Positions 22,046 through 35,126 are shown, counted from the stretch's first letter. The stretch is 64,000 nt of DNA from Macrobrachium rosenbergii (GCF_040412425.1 NC_089788.1:69701220-69765219), one strand, 5' to 3'. The notes: a model not told the origin generated them from the letters alone. Program-made: numbers and translations.

Positions 22046-25019
22046 CTCAAGACTTATGTTAAGTGCCTTGTGCCTCTGCTAAGCGATGTATCTGGGAAGG
22101 CTGCGGTCTTAAGTGAATTAATCATATACACAACAACTGCATTATGACTCAAGGTCACGGGGGCCCCTTTCCGAAGGTCCCAGACTGCGTAGTCATACTA
22201 GCAAGTTGCGTATACCACAAGGTCTTTAACTCTAATGAATTTGAGAATACCGCATGGTTAGTAGCCGTAGTTTATATAATCGGTAACAGCTCAGACTAGG
22301 CTAGTTCGTGCTCTGCACAATTGTAGACTTGTCAGTTAGCTAGATAATTTACTGAAGAAGTTTGGTTTGATTGTAAAATTTATGGTTATGCCGTCTACCT
22401 GTGTAGATGTCCTACACATTCTATTTTGTACTTAAGAATTTAGCTTATACAGTAGATATTGATTTGTCAAAGAATTGTAACTGCTTGAAAGATATAACAT
22501 TTTTAATTGCAAGATAGCTATGCCAATCGTCTGAATGATAGTTTTTTTTAGAGTAAATAGAAAAATGGAGGTATGGTCCCATCCGAGAGTTTGAAGTTAT
22601 TTCGCCCTTAAACTGTAAAAGGATGGAAAAGGTCATCATTCTTTAGTGATAAAAAAAATAGAAATAGAGTGCAGAATACTGCAGTTACCCAGTGCCGACA
22701 AAAATACCAAAGCAAAAGAAGCCGGCAAATTTATATGTAAAATACATGGACCTGCGCTGCGCAGTTCAAGCTGAGGTCAGTGAGGATACAGCTTGTCCTG
22801 TAAAATCTTTACATTTTCAGATGTTTAACCCAGCAGTTGATTGCACTGAGTAAGATATTGCTTGTTTTAGGATATAACTATAGTATAAAACAGAGGATTG
22901 CAATGTTGGCGCGTAAAAGATGTCCCTAGAGTGTTGGTAATAATTATCATCATCCGTGTTTATTTTTGGAAGTGGTTGTTTGGTTCATCTCCACTTGTTT
23001 ATCAGTTAATGTTTATCGTTTTCATTAGTTATTGTCCTCCTGTCATAACTTTGTTAGAAGATATCTTTATTCTTAATGCCTTGATTTCAACATTTTTGCA
23101 GTTTTAACAGCAACTTATCGAATGAAAAGTGGAAAAAAGTTGGTGATTGTGAACCATGAACGGATTTGCTAATAAATTGTGATTATATAACTAAAAAAAC
23201 TCTAGATATACTTCGGAGAGACTAAGGATGCGGTGAAACAATTATAGACGGTATCTTGATGAGGGAGCAGATAAAACTTTTATCAAATTCAGTGTAAAAC
23301 TCGAAAAAATTTGTCACTGGTAATTAGCCCACCCCCAAGAGAGGCCAAAGTGAAATAGCAATGAAGATGTTCTGTGTTTAGTAAGGAAATGTCCAGTTAC
23401 TAGAAAGGAAAATGGGGAAAATAGACGTGAGTACCAAACGAAAGAGCGTAGAAACTTTAATGATATCCGTTTTAGAAGTATATAATATTGGGCTCTTGAG
23501 GTAAACACATGGGGTCATTGTAACGCTGCCTTTTCGCCCTGCATTGAATGTTAAAGAATTGCCTGGGACATGACTTGAATTATTGCAGTTGATTTATATG
23601 TTTTTTAATGGTCTAGTGTCATAAACTGACGACACAAAAGCAGGGGTCACTGACTGAAAAAACGCGGCTTACAAAAATCCTTGTGTAAAGAATATGTCGA
23701 TGATGAAAGACAAAGGTTTTTGGAAAGTGATTGGTGTCTTTGGTGTAATATAGATTAGAATTAAGTCAGAAATATTGTTCAAACAGGAAATTAAACATTT
23801 TGAGAAATATTCGTGAAAATGCCTTATTTACTCAACAGAATTTTTTGCAGCCATTGTTGTGATGCTGTTTTAAGTCTGATCCATAAATCGAGAAAGAATT
23901 TTACCATCGATTAAGTGAATATTTTGTAGTGAGGTTTGACGATACAGAATGTAGACCTTGGACGGTGTGTAACATAGGCCTATTACAGTGCTCCATTATT
24001 TGTCGTGACGAAAGTGATATCGAATCTGCTTGACTGTGTGTAGCTACGGAAACTTAGAATGTCAAGATTCAGGACGACTTATCGAAGGCAGTCCGATTGT
24101 ATCGATTATGTTAATTTTTTTAAAACCATGGTTAATATTTATAATGAAAGAATGCTTTTGTATTCCTATTCCGGGTAATCATGTTGGTCATGAGTTTTTT
24201 TTTTGGGGGAAATTTAGCTCCGTCAACAAATTATTCAAGACTCATGTTTTGAGTTTTGAAAAACTGATTATTTTGAATTGTAGTGATCTCACTAAAATGG
24301 GACAGTGATTTTGAAGGAAGAGAAATGCAGAAACAACGCTCAAATACTGTAATGATGTAATCTTAATTTCAAACACCGATGTTGAGGGTAAATCGATAGA
24401 ACGTGCGAAGTCAGTGTGACAAAATGCCAATAGGAAGAGGTGGATCAAAGAGTGCTGACCAAGCACTTTTGTGTATAATACGCAATTATAAACAACACAG
24501 GTCACTGTCGATCAGTCATTCTGATGAAGGCTCAAAATAACTGTCGATAGGATATAAAAACGTCTCTAGTGGATGTTTACGCGGTATTAGCCTAGTAGTA
24601 ACAAAGACAACATTTAATTACATTGCTTGTATCGTTGGTGTGTACATAGTCAAGTGTATCGACATGGCATTCGATGTTTTCTAGAACTCTAGATTGTTGT
24701 GTAGCTTTTGTTATTGAAGCATGCGTGATTACTCCATAATTTTAAGGTGGTGTTTCTGCAGTTGCGAAAACTAGGGACATTTCATTCTAGGCTTTTTGGG
24801 GAATGGGACTGTTTGGAAGTTTATTGAGACGCGAATCTCAAGCCTCCAGTTTGGTGTTGCTCAAGCCCAAGACCATTGGTCAGGGTTATGCCATAGGCGG
24901 TAGAAGTCGGTTGTATATCACAGCCTGGCATCCATGTCAATCTGTCAGTCAGCTGCACTTGCTTGCGCTATGCATTATATGATAATGGTGTGTGAATAAA
25001 ATTTCTTTTAGTAAATATC
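22044..25019. other. Non-coding, probably intronic
   Basis: AT-rich DNA before the LINE fragment at 25020. No exon, RNA gene or repeat family recognised. Confidence 0.45.
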
Positions 25020-26125
25020 TTACATATACAGAAATCAGAAAAGAAAGGCCTAACAAAAGGAGTGCCCCAAGGCAGCGTCCTGGGTCCCCTGTTATTTAGC
25101 ATTTACACAATAGAACTATGTAGAATTCTAAATAAGAACAAGGTTTAGTATAAATTGTATGCTAATGATACCCAGTTCTATTTTCCTGTCGAAACGGTAG
25201 AAGACACCATTAGTAAAATTGATGCAATAATGAAAGATATAAAAAATTGGATGTCAGCGAAGAAATTGAAACTTAATGAAGACAAAACTGAGTGTATGCT
25301 ATTTGGATTTGACAGTGCACTACGAAAATATGAACACTTCAAAAGAATAACTGTTGGATCGTCAACAATAAACACTGTAGCAGCAATGAGGAACTTACGA
25401 GTATTTATTGATAATAAATTATCGATGAAGAACCATATATTTTATACTATAAAAACCTGTAACAATCTTATTAGAAACATTGCATTTATTAGAAAATACC
25501 TAAACGAAGATACTCAGAAAACAGCAGTTTGCAACCGAATACTTTCGAGGCTTAACTACTGCAACGTTATATACTACGGTCTCCTTAACTACCTACTAAG
25601 AAAATTGCAAGGAGCACAAAATAGAGCCGCCAGATTAATAGGACTAAGTTCCCGTGATAGAATAACCCCAGCACTAATTGAGCTACCTTGGCTCCCAGTA
25701 AAAGCAAGAGTAGAATATAAAATACTTCTTACAGTCTTTAAAGCATTAAAATATGGTGAACCATCATATCTGAGAAACTGCTTAAGCTTCTTTAGACCTG
25801 AAATGAATATCGTAATCAGATATGCAAGTGAAACATATAGGCTATTTGAACCTAGAACAAATTGTAAGTCAGGCGAGAGAGCATTTGTACATTGCTCACC
25901 AAGACTATACAACAAAATACCGCCCGAAGTGAAGATCATAAAGAAGAAAGTAAATTAAAAAAAAAAAACTAAAGACACTCCTATTCTGCAGGAGCTATGA
26001 TACTGACGAGAAAACACTAAAAGACAATTACAAAATATAAGAAGCACCTTATTTTGAAAACGTACCAGGGCCCGCCAGAGAGGGAATCATCCCTGTGAAG
26101 GGCTGTACATAAAACCAAAGAAAGT
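25020..26125 (+). mobile_element. 5'-truncated LINE (CR1/L2- or Jockey-like) fragment
   Basis: Only the 3' part of a non-LTR retrotransposon is present, as expected of incomplete reverse transcription. It starts inside the reverse transcriptase (GVPQGSVLGPLLFSIYT near 25060), runs through the rest of ORF2 and has about 150 bp of 3' flank with a poly-A-like run near 25957. The clade assignment is from motif style only. Insertion boundaries are approximate; I saw no clear target duplication. Confidence 0.8.
25050..26037 (+). pseudogene. LINE reverse transcriptase C-terminal half, inactivated
   Basis: The frame gives GVPQGSVLGPLL, then an in-frame TAG at 25146, then LYANDTQFYF and 260 further residues (KKLKLNEDKTECMLFG, LSRLNYCNVIYYGL, LQGAQNRAARLI, LPWLPVKARVEYKIL). 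The catalytic YADD box reads YAND, so a metal-binding Asp is replaced by Asn. The last part is thrown out of frame by an A-run near 25957, after which KKLKTLLFCRSYDTDEKTL is seen. Dead by three independent defects. Confidence 0.88.
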
Positions 26126-26522
26126 GAAGGTTGCGCTGCAAAATGTCCCGGGTTTCACCATCAGTTTTTTTGGAAAGTAGATGCTCTGTTAAAATCAGTT
26201 TCAGAATTAAATTGCCTGGGTTGTGTACGGGTAAGGCTGGAAGGCTGCCTTAAGGGTACCTGGTGTAGGCCTATGTCAGACCGAATTCAAGGTGTGGTCT
26301 ACGTAGGCTAACGAGATAGCAACTGTTGGCTCCCTCTCTCTGTTTAGTCCCTGTCCCAGGTTCGATTCAGTACCAGGACTTGTTTTGTTATATTATTTAC
26401 TTTTCAAAGGTTGAATTGAAGACTACACTTACGTGAATGGTTCGGTGACTGAACTTAAAGCTTTAGTACTGTTTCAATGATGTGATCACGCCAATCGCCT
26501 GACAAATAGTTGAATGTATATA

Positions 26523-26625
<103 letters not shown>

Positions 26626-26833
26626 GTATATATATGTGTGTGCGTGCGTGCGTGTGTGGGTGGTTGCAGAGAATGAACTTGCTAATCGTATGCCCTTGGT
26701 CGACTAACCACCCAGTGTATAATTCACAGGTAAACTTAAAAATGATTGATTAATCGGGAAATGGGCCCTAGATCAAACTCAAGGGGCCTGCAATGGCTAT
26801 GTTGACCACTGAACCAGGGAGAATAATACATAC

Positions 26834-26836
<3 letters not shown>

Positions 26837-26902
<66 letters not shown>
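26837..26902. repeat. (TA)n microsatellite
   Basis: About 33 TA units. Confidence 0.97.
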
Positions 26903-26909
<7 letters not shown>

Positions 26910-27718
26910 TTATTGTATGTACGTATGTATGTGTGTATATATATGCAGTGTTAAGAGAGAGAATAAGGACAGAATTGTAAACGCCTGGAACTCCTATGCA
27001 GGTAGGCTACGCCAGTGCAACACCACGATATACCCAAGGCCTCCTTTGGTGGTCGGATAAGGAGGCTGACCTAGTCAAGCTTCTTTGTGTAGCCCCTCTC
27101 CTGTCCCCCTCCTCCCCTCCCCCTCCTCAGCCCACGCAAATATCCTCCTGACAGCCTCCTCCTCCTTTAACTCAAGTTGCAAAAATTGCCATCGTCCAGC
27201 AGATTGCTTAATAAACGTGCGTGTTTTGAAGCCGATTCGATTTGCGAAGACAATATGATTGCCTGTGTAGTTGTCGAAGTGCATCTTCCTTGTGATACTC
27301 AGTTAATGTGAGGCCTGTGTTCACTCATTTGTCGTGACCTTGCGACAGCTGGGCACATGTGTAGCACGTGCACCCGATGTGATGGCAAGTTGCGTGTCTT
27401 TGTTGGGAGTCATATTAAATATTATTTTGTGTTGCTGTTTGTTTAGATTCATGCTTATGGGTGCGATTGCTAGATTAGTTGTTGTCACTCTTATCAATGG
27501 CAATTATTAGTTAAGCAGAAGTGAAAAGCAGTTGTTCAGGACCTGTGTTCTTTATTACTCTGTTTAGTCCCATGAGATTGTTTGCCAAGAGATCCTTCTT
27601 ACCTCAGGTCAAAAGTTTCACGAACAAATAGTTTCTGAGAATCATGTTTTAATCATGGAACTATAGATGATCGTTTGTTAATATAGGGAAAGCAGCTCTG
27701 TGCAGCAAAGGAAATATT

Positions 27719-27806
27719 GAAGTAAAGAGTAAACTCTACAAGGAAATAGAGAAGTAAAGAGTAAACTGTACAAGGAAATAGAGAAGTAAAGAGTAAACTG
27801 TACAAG
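27719..27806. repeat. 32-bp minisatellite, nearly three units
   Basis: agtaaagagtaaact starts at 27721, 27753 and 27785, a constant 32-bp period. Confidence 0.9.
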
Positions 27807-28639
27807 AGGAATATCAAAACAAAACAAATGCGATAAAGCGATGTAATGATGAAGTGAGACTCGTAACATTGCTCATTGAAAATGGATTCGCACCTAATTT
27901 GAACTTGTTCCAACGATTCAGTTATATGACTAAGAAATCACTCCATAACTTGAGCATTGCTGGAACAAAACCTCTAGAAAACTTGATGATATTGAACCTC
28001 AAAAGAAAAGGCAAAGCAGTTATAATTAAATGCAAGTCTAGCACTACACATTGTATCACATAGCATAGGAACTTCATCTTGCAAAGGATGATCAGAATTA
28101 TGAAAAATTTTATGAAGTATGCGCTTTGAGTTAAACAAAAACAACAGTGCAAGAAATTGATACAGAGATCTAGAATAAGAAGTTTATTGGAAGTCTAGTT
28201 TTTATCCAACAATTTAAGATATTGAAAACACTGCAGATTTTAAAAAATTATATTTTCCTCGGGATAGACAGGATAGATGTAAAAGTGCTATTTAAGGGCA
28301 AAAAAAAAAAAATGGCTATTCACCTTTGAAAAAACTTAGCTTTTTAACATAAAAGAATGAATGGGTTGTCAATTGGCTTCTGTGTTGCCTTTTTTGTTAC
28401 CTCCGCATAAGGTGGTTTTATTGTTCACTAACCCATGACGATGTAGTGTCACTTAATGTGCTTACTTCCGCGTCGTTGACTTCCAAGAGGTTCAGTTTGG
28501 TACCCCCGCCTGACAGCCAGACCGCTCAAGAACCGTGGCACGGTCTGGGACCAACCACCAAATTCAGATAGGGCTCTGACTGACTGGAGAATAGTGAGCT
28601 GTAAATTAGTATTGTCAAGATATATTTCAGAACAGTGTA

Positions 28640-28778
28640 ACATAGTGCAACTGCGAAGATTTCCCCCTGCTACACCTTTCAGACCTTGTTCACCGCCAAT
28701 TTCCTTTTTAGCGCTGAATGACCTCATAGGTCCCAGTGCTTGGTCTTTGTCCTAAATTCTATATTCTGTTCTATATAT
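28640..28778 (+). repeat. SINE-like family B, copy 1 (5'-truncated)
   Basis: Carries the family's 3' half: catagtgcaactgcgaag, gcgctgaatgacctcatagg and cctaaattctatattc, followed by a degenerate ttctat tail. Confidence 0.85.
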
Positions 28779-29204
28779 AGAACTGTTAAACACGCATGTA
28801 TCTTTGACACCTGACCTTGTCACTCCCCTCAAACAAGGAAGCAAGCCTGTGGGACACATCCCATTCCAAACTGCATAACACTATCCTGTAGGTAAAAAGG
28901 AAGGTCATGACGTCGGATAATAGAATAACCAGTGACCCTAAAAACGTTTGTGAATGATTGCCAGCTGAGAGGGATCCGTTTATCTTTGTTGACTAACTCC
29001 CTTCATTGCGTGTGGCGCCCATAGGTGGCCTGTGTTGAACACATTATGCAAGGATTATTACGGCCATTCGTCTCAATTTACATATCTGGCTTTGGCCGGG
29101 CTGTTGGAACCATTTTCCACGGGCTGTCACAGGTGTTTGTGCTAGTTTAGTAGTTTGGTTAATGCACTAGTTGAGGATCGTGTTCAGCCTTTTATTGTTC
29201 GTTT

Positions 29205-29560
29205 GATTGTATTTTTGCCTTTGAAAATCGTGGAAAATTTCCAGGCAGCTTGCCTCCTAGTGTTGTTCACTCGATCTGATTTTTGCTTTTGAAAATCATG
29301 GAAAATTCCAGGCAGCTTTCCTCCTTTTATTGTTCATTTGATTTGATTTTTGCTTTTGAAAATCATGGAAAATTCCAGGCAGCTTTCCTCCTTTTATTGT
29401 TAATTTGATTTGATTTTTGCTTTTGAAAATCATGGAAAAATTCCAGGCAGCTTGCCTCCTTGTATTGCTCATCCGATCTGATTTTTACTTTTGAAGATCA
29501 TGGAGAAATTCCAGTCGGCCCTGCCTCCTTTCATTGTTCATTTCATTGTTTTTAAAGCAA
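29205..29560. repeat. ~67-bp minisatellite, five units
   Basis: Five imperfect units each hold ttttgaaaatcatgg and attccaggcagc; period about 67 bp. The outermost units are the most diverged. Confidence 0.9.
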
Positions 29561-29923
29561 ATCATTTTGGCCATAAAAATGCATGATAAAGTCACGTCAG
29601 CTTTATCACATTAACCAGACATCTTTAATAATCGACACTTTTGTCGATGTGCTGATTATCTGTAGTAAACAGTAAACAAGATTTTTCCTCTGAAGAGATA
29701 ACAGGATAACGGAGTCCCTTAAGAGATACGGATAGCTATGTTTTTTTTTATGTGATCCTTCTTTCTTATCTGTTATGATGTTGTATACTGTTTTCATTGG
29801 TTATGAAGCTCCACTCGGGTTGTCTATTCAGGGTACTACTTGTTTTTATTTAGACATAATGCCGACTCTCTATTTGCTGTTACTTGAATATTCTTTACTG
29901 ACTTGCATCTAGCAGTTAACTGA

Positions 29924-29927
<4 letters not shown>

Positions 29928-29986
<59 letters not shown>
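29928..29986. repeat. (CT)n microsatellite
   Basis: About 29 CT units. Confidence 0.97.
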
Positions 29987-29989
<3 letters not shown>

Positions 29990-30368
29990 ATGTGGAACTA
30001 GTAACCTGAACCTTTTAGGCAGCCTTGGTTTTTATTTTGTCTCATCACTCAGAAACTGCTTTGGGCATTACACGGGAGATGATCCTCTTGACATAAGGCC
30101 AATGACACCACTTCCGTGGCCTTGTGCACTCCGATTTGCATTCCTTCAGTCACTCTCTGGAGACAGCCAACACTAGAATCGATCAATCCTTCAGGTCCTT
30201 CTCTTGTAGTATTTTGAACTTCTTGTGTGTTTCGTGAATCACTCGGTTTGGTTTTCACAATTTTATTTGCCACGATCAGTTTTATTTCTGTAAACATATT
30301 CGCGTTTCTGAACTATTTCAGAATAAATATATGACGCTTGGCTCATTAACTTTCATTGGAATGATATG

Positions 30369-30840
30369 TATTTTTGTTGAGTTTGCCTTTGTGATTTTTT
30401 TTTTTTTTTTTTTTTGCCACCTTCAAGGTTGCAGGGAAGCTTCAGAAAAATGGTCAAAAATGTTCAGAGCCGTGGGGTGGTTTTGTGAATACATAGAGCC
30501 GTTTTTGGGTACAGGAATTCAGCTCTCGGATGCCACGTGACCTGCTGATGATCTCTGCTCTGATGCTTCATTTTCACAACAAAAACATCAGGGATTACTA
30601 TTTACATTTTTATTTATATGTTAACGTAGATGAGCGTAATTTGGATTTCATCTGTGGAAAAGGACACCCTGTTTTAATATCCTAATCGTCCCGACCTGAG
30701 TGTAAGCAGGAAGAAAAACAGTACACACAAAAGTCGTTGTTCGGCTCAGAACATTTTTGACCATTTTTCTGAAGCTTCCCTGTAACCTTGAAGGTGGCCC
30801 CCCCCAAAAATAAATCATAAAGGCAAACCCAACAAAAATA
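30369..30840. repeat. Inverted repeat with ~100-bp arms
   Basis: 30369-30471 and 30742-30840 are inverted copies (ccaccttcaaggtt, gggaagcttcagaaaaatgg). The arms differ mainly in the T-run/G-run segment; the spacer is about 270 bp. Confidence 0.85.
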
Positions 30841-31079
30841 CACTTCACTCCAGATCTAAATGCTGTAGTGAAGGTTTTGCTCCCAAGATGCGAAGGACTA
30901 GTTTGAGCCAAATAGAAGCGGTTTCAGCGTGCATTATTATGCATGCAAGGTCTCCTGGACGTGCCTGGCTGGCCTTTCGGTGACTCGCTCGGGCTCTTGG
31001 CAGTGGCGGCGACTCCCGAAAACATGAATAGGCTTTGCTGGTTGTTCTGGCTTTACATATTTTCTGGCCCATCACGTAT

Positions 31080-31163
31080 AATTATTCATCACCTTTTCCT
31101 GTCACCTGTGTCTCTTTGCAGGCTGATTTCCCTTTGGAGCCCTCTTGGGTTTATAGTCTGTTA
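31080..31163 (+). repeat. Short fragment of a LINE-like 3' end
   Basis: atcaccttttcc, ctctttgcaggctgattt and gccctcttggg recur at 58887-59000, where they follow a degenerate LINE reading frame. Confidence 0.5.
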
Positions 31164-31344
31164 ACCGGCCAATGAAGAATTAGAGGAATTCATTTTTGGT
31201 GGTTCTGATTCCACAATAAGCTGTAGGTCCCGTTGCTAGGTAACCAGTTGGTTCTTAGCCACGTCAAATAAATCTAATCCTTCGGGCCAGCCCTAGGAGA
31301 GCTGTTAGTCAGCTCAGTGGTCTGGTTAAACTAAGGTATACTTA
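31164..31344 (+). mobile_element. SINE-A copy 3, truncated and internally deleted
   Basis: Begins at ccggccaatgaagaattag, lacking the tRNA-like head, and lacks about 30 bp of the central region. The 3' end (ctaaggtatactta) is intact. No target duplication seen. Confidence 0.85.
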
Positions 31345-31802
31345 ACTCAGTCCATAAGGATTTTCAGCTGAAGATTTAAAGCACAAGAAACATACAGGGA
31401 ACCATCATGATTATTTCAGAAATTAATCTTTGTTTCCTCTTGTGCATGGCGCTCTCCGTGCTGTTTGTCAGTACTTTGAAGGAAGTTCTGTTTATATATT
31501 TATAGCATTTTTGGTATTTTCTGAATCGTGCAAATTTTGGCTGTTTTTGATATGGGTCTGATTGTAACATGTATCTTAGGTCATTGTCAAAACGTTAAAG
31601 AAACTTCCAACTCCCAGATTCACCAGTCATTAAGAGAAATTCAAATTTTCATAGTTCGTTCAACACGATAATCAGAAGGCTACTTACATGAAAGCCTTAG
31701 TAAGATACATGAAAATATAGATAGCTTTTCTGTACGAAGCATTTGTAAAATATTCTAAGCCCTGATATGTATGAATGCGAAATTGACATGCCAGTCTGGT
31801 AA

Positions 31803-31805
<3 letters not shown>

Positions 31806-31877
<72 letters not shown>
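31806..31877. repeat. (CT)n microsatellite
   Basis: About 36 CT units. Confidence 0.97.
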
Positions 31878-31880
<3 letters not shown>

Positions 31881-31998
31881 GGGTATTTGGGTGGTGCCCG
31901 GTAACCTTGATCATAAAAAAAAGTTTTTCTTTATTTTTTCGTGCATGCATCTAATAGCAAAATGGAAAAAATATTTTAATATTATTCCTTATTTGCAG

Positions 31999-32062
31999 TT
32001 GGCGTGTAGACGATAAATGGCCCCAGGACGTCGCCAACTGGAGGATCTTTTGAAGTCTGGTG
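31999..32062 (+). CDS. Candidate start-codon exon of an unidentified plus-strand gene
   Basis: An acceptor (ttatttgcag) ends at 31998; a leader of 18 bp precedes ATG at 32017; MAPGRRQLEDLLKSG follows; and a strong GTAAGT donor starts at 32063. The charged, GC-richer short frame between two good splice sites in AT-rich DNA is what a first coding exon looks like. It leaves one base, so a phase-1 acceptor exon must follow; candidates are 32857-33030 and 41420-41579. I do not recognise the peptide. It could also be a chance combination of splice motifs. Confidence 0.45.
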
Positions 32063-32516
32063 GTAAGTACAAGTGATGTTGTCCTCGGCAATAATAATGA
32101 TTATTATGGTAATAATAATAATAATGGTAATAATAATGATAATCTATTACATCCTGAAGATATTATTTAATTTAAGCGAAAATGATACTCTGTTCATGAG
32201 GAGAACTACTCCTCCTCCTCCTGGTTTTATTTTGAGGCTTCATTCGGTGCGTCATTGGTTACTTGCTTAAATTTTTTAGCTCTAGATGAATCTTTTATCT
32301 AAAGCGCCTGCGTATTTCGACGGGAAGCACATTTCGTTTGTTTTAAAGCGGAATCATTGTTGAGTAGTTTAGCTCACTATGTATAAAAATACTATAATGA
32401 TACCAGTTGAGTAGGGGTCTTATGTGTTTAAGTAATAGTTGTGATATAAAAATGATAGTGGGCTTATGTCAGTGCTATTCATCATAGCCTATGTGAAAAC
32501 ACGTCCTGGCAAGACG

Positions 32517-32518
<2 letters not shown>

Positions 32519-32591
<73 letters not shown>

Positions 32592-32755
32592 TCCCAAATG
32601 GCTGCTAGCGACGAACTTGAATAATTTTCTTTATTTATCTGGTCTTGTCAAAGTGCTAATATTTTTTTCAGTATGTGATAGCGTGATGTTCATGTCTCTT
32701 GCTCGCTCATTAGTATGCGTGTTCCGTAAAGCCTCGTTTGAATCCTGCATAATTC
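32519..32755. repeat. Family D repeat, copy 1, with (TTA)n array
   Basis: A 72-bp TTA array (32519-32590) runs straight into ctcccaaatggctgct and gcgacgaacttgaat, the same arrangement as 34036-34290. Confidence 0.85.
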
Positions 32756-32856
32756 AAAAGTCATAAATACGAGGATTTCAACAAGGTCTTTCCTTAGACC
32801 TTTGAATAAACCCATTGTAATTCTTGCTCGTATGTGGTGAGAGATTTGTCCTTCAG

Positions 32857-33030
32857 ACCGAGGGAGATATCTCTCAAACTTTGGTCCAAGCGGAGCCTCT
32901 TCAATCCGGCATTATCTCGAGTATCTATTCAGAATGTATTTGCGGAGCAAAGAGACAGCGGCCGCCTCCGCCACTCTCATCAGCTTGGTCGTTGGCTTGC
33001 TTGTGTTTCTTGACCTTATAAAGGAAGCCG
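32857..33030 (+). CDS. Candidate coding exon with a hydrophobic segment
   Basis: Acceptor ttgtccttcag ends at 32856, and a GTATAT donor starts at 33031. Phase 1 in and out agrees with the exon at 31999-32062. The 57 open codons include RGRYLSNFGPSG, IRHYLEYLFRMYLRSK and a hydrophobic stretch (ATLISLVVGLLVFLDLI) long enough for a membrane helix. GC content is well above the flanks. The donor is weak, the acceptor tract is short, and no family was recognised, so the call rests on composition, openness and phase. Confidence 0.33.
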
Positions 33031-33049
33031 GTATATGTTGGCTTTTATA

Positions 33050-33054
<5 letters not shown>

Positions 33055-33136
<82 letters not shown>
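33055..33136. repeat. (TA)n microsatellite
   Basis: About 41 TA units, left of the hairpin at 33159-33276. Confidence 0.97.
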
Positions 33137-33139
<3 letters not shown>

Positions 33140-33158
33140 GTATATATTATAATAAAAA

Positions 33159-33276
33159 GTTGCCCATAAAACAGAGTATGTTATACAGCGTTATATTTAT
33201 GGAACTATGAGGGGAAACAGTAGTTTCAGAAATATAACACTGTAAAAGCTACCCTGTTTTGTGTTTTATGGGCAAC
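33159..33276. repeat. MITE-like hairpin between two TA arrays
   Basis: gttgcccataaaaca at the left is mirrored by the inverted end tgttttatgggcaac at the right; arms of 50-60 bp with several mismatches. TA arrays lie on both sides. Confidence 0.8.
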
Positions 33277-33326
33277 CTTATCGAAAATGGAATTCTGCTA
33301 TAACTGGCGATATTTTATATATATAA

Positions 33327-33447
<121 letters not shown>

Positions 33448-34034
33448 TCTAAAACAGCAGTCAATTTTAATTAGCCAGACATTAACTAATATTTGTCAAT
33501 AATTTGAGCAGCTTAGCTAACTATATTTCAGTAGTCTTAATTCACTAGGTAATGATAACTCATTAGAAATACATTTTAAAATTTGCGCAATCTGCTAATT
33601 TTGCAAGAGATCAAGGTAAGATATTGAAATGCAATTAAAACTGACTCCATGCCATCTTAGTGGAGGACCCTTGTTTACGTGCGAGTGAGCTATGCCAGAC
33701 CTGGCCAGTTTAAGATGTTTTCCTCTTTTTTTTTCCCCCCCAGTAGAGGAATCTGTAATGCCTGTGGTACCGAAAATTTCAGATGTGGTTTGTCGTCTTT
33801 AGCGTGGCTGTCACTGACCTTTGCATGAAGAACTGAAGGCTTGATGACCTTTAAATACTTTTCTTCATGTCGTGTGTTGCTATGTTGATTGCTCGCGCCG
33901 GGGCGCATGTGACAAGGTTAATGTGTAACAAAGATTTTGGGCTGACAAACTTTAAAAACGGAAAATCCGACCGATGGGGCAAGTGTGTGCCGATAAGAAA
34001 GTCTCTATAGATATGATAAAACATACGGTATAAG

Positions 34035-34035
<1 letters not shown>

Positions 34036-34105
<70 letters not shown>

Positions 34106-34290
34106 TTCTGCTGTCTCATTTTCTCCCAAATGGCTGCTGGCGACGAACTTGAATATTTTTTATTTTCCATTTATCCAACTTGGTCAAGTCCTAATATTTC
34201 AAAGAATATGATGGCATGATGTTTCTTGCTTATTACATTAGGTCTGTTCCATAATACACAGTTTGAATTCCTGTTGTTTTCGAGACCAGG
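34036..34290. repeat. Family D repeat, copy 2, with (ATT)n array
   Basis: ATT array 34036-34106, then tctcccaaatggctgctgg and cgacgaacttgaata; homologous to 32519-32755. Confidence 0.85.
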
Positions 34291-35048
34291 CAGGGATTGA
34301 ATGGCTCGCATTTTATCTCAACTCCCTACAACGTGTATTTATTTATTTTTTCACCTTGAAAGTGAAGAGTACTTACAAATTTCGGATCCATTTATAGTTT
34401 AGAGAAATCGTAGACCAGACATGCGTGCTCGCATCGATGATACGTTTCTGTTTTGTTTTTTCCTTGATATCCAAGTAGGTTTTTTTCTTCAATCGAGCCG
34501 TTACGTCATTGACAGATGCTGTGAATGTGCGCAGTTCCCGTCGACGCGTTTTATCAGCGTAATGAATTATGGAAGAGTGCCTCGTAAATGTCACTGAAGG
34601 AAAACGTGTGCAGTAAGGATGAACCAGATTGAAATTCCGATTGACTGATTAAATTATTACAAATGCACCATATTATGATAGTTATATGCTTACAAGTGTA
34701 TCCATTCCGTCAAAACATCTGTAATAAGAGAAGGTCAGCATTGCAAATCTTGACCATAGAACGTTAAGTGCCATCTCGAAGCTCGTACCAAGGGACCTTT
34801 ATTCTGCAGTGGCCACTCGTATGGGGGCTTGCCACAGGTACACATTGCCTGTTGTAACATAAGATGTATAAATGCTATTTTAACTTGTTTGAGATTATGG
34901 CTCAATGTTAAGGTTAATTTCGACTACCGAAATCTTTGGTACTCTGAGATGAAGTCGAGCTTGATACGGAAATCGCTGGTAGGTTTTGCTCTTCCAGCTG
35001 ACACTAAATCACTAAACATCGAGGTATAGTGACCATTCGATTTCAGAT

Positions 35049-35052
<4 letters not shown>

Positions 35053-35124
<72 letters not shown>
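35053..35124. repeat. (CT)n microsatellite
   Basis: About 36 CT units. Confidence 0.97.

Positions 35125-35126
<2 letters not shown>

Larger units (their letters stand above)
26903..29204. other. Non-coding, probably intronic
   Basis: Contains a 32-bp minisatellite (27719-27806) and a truncated family B repeat (28640-28778). No exon recognised. Confidence 0.45.
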
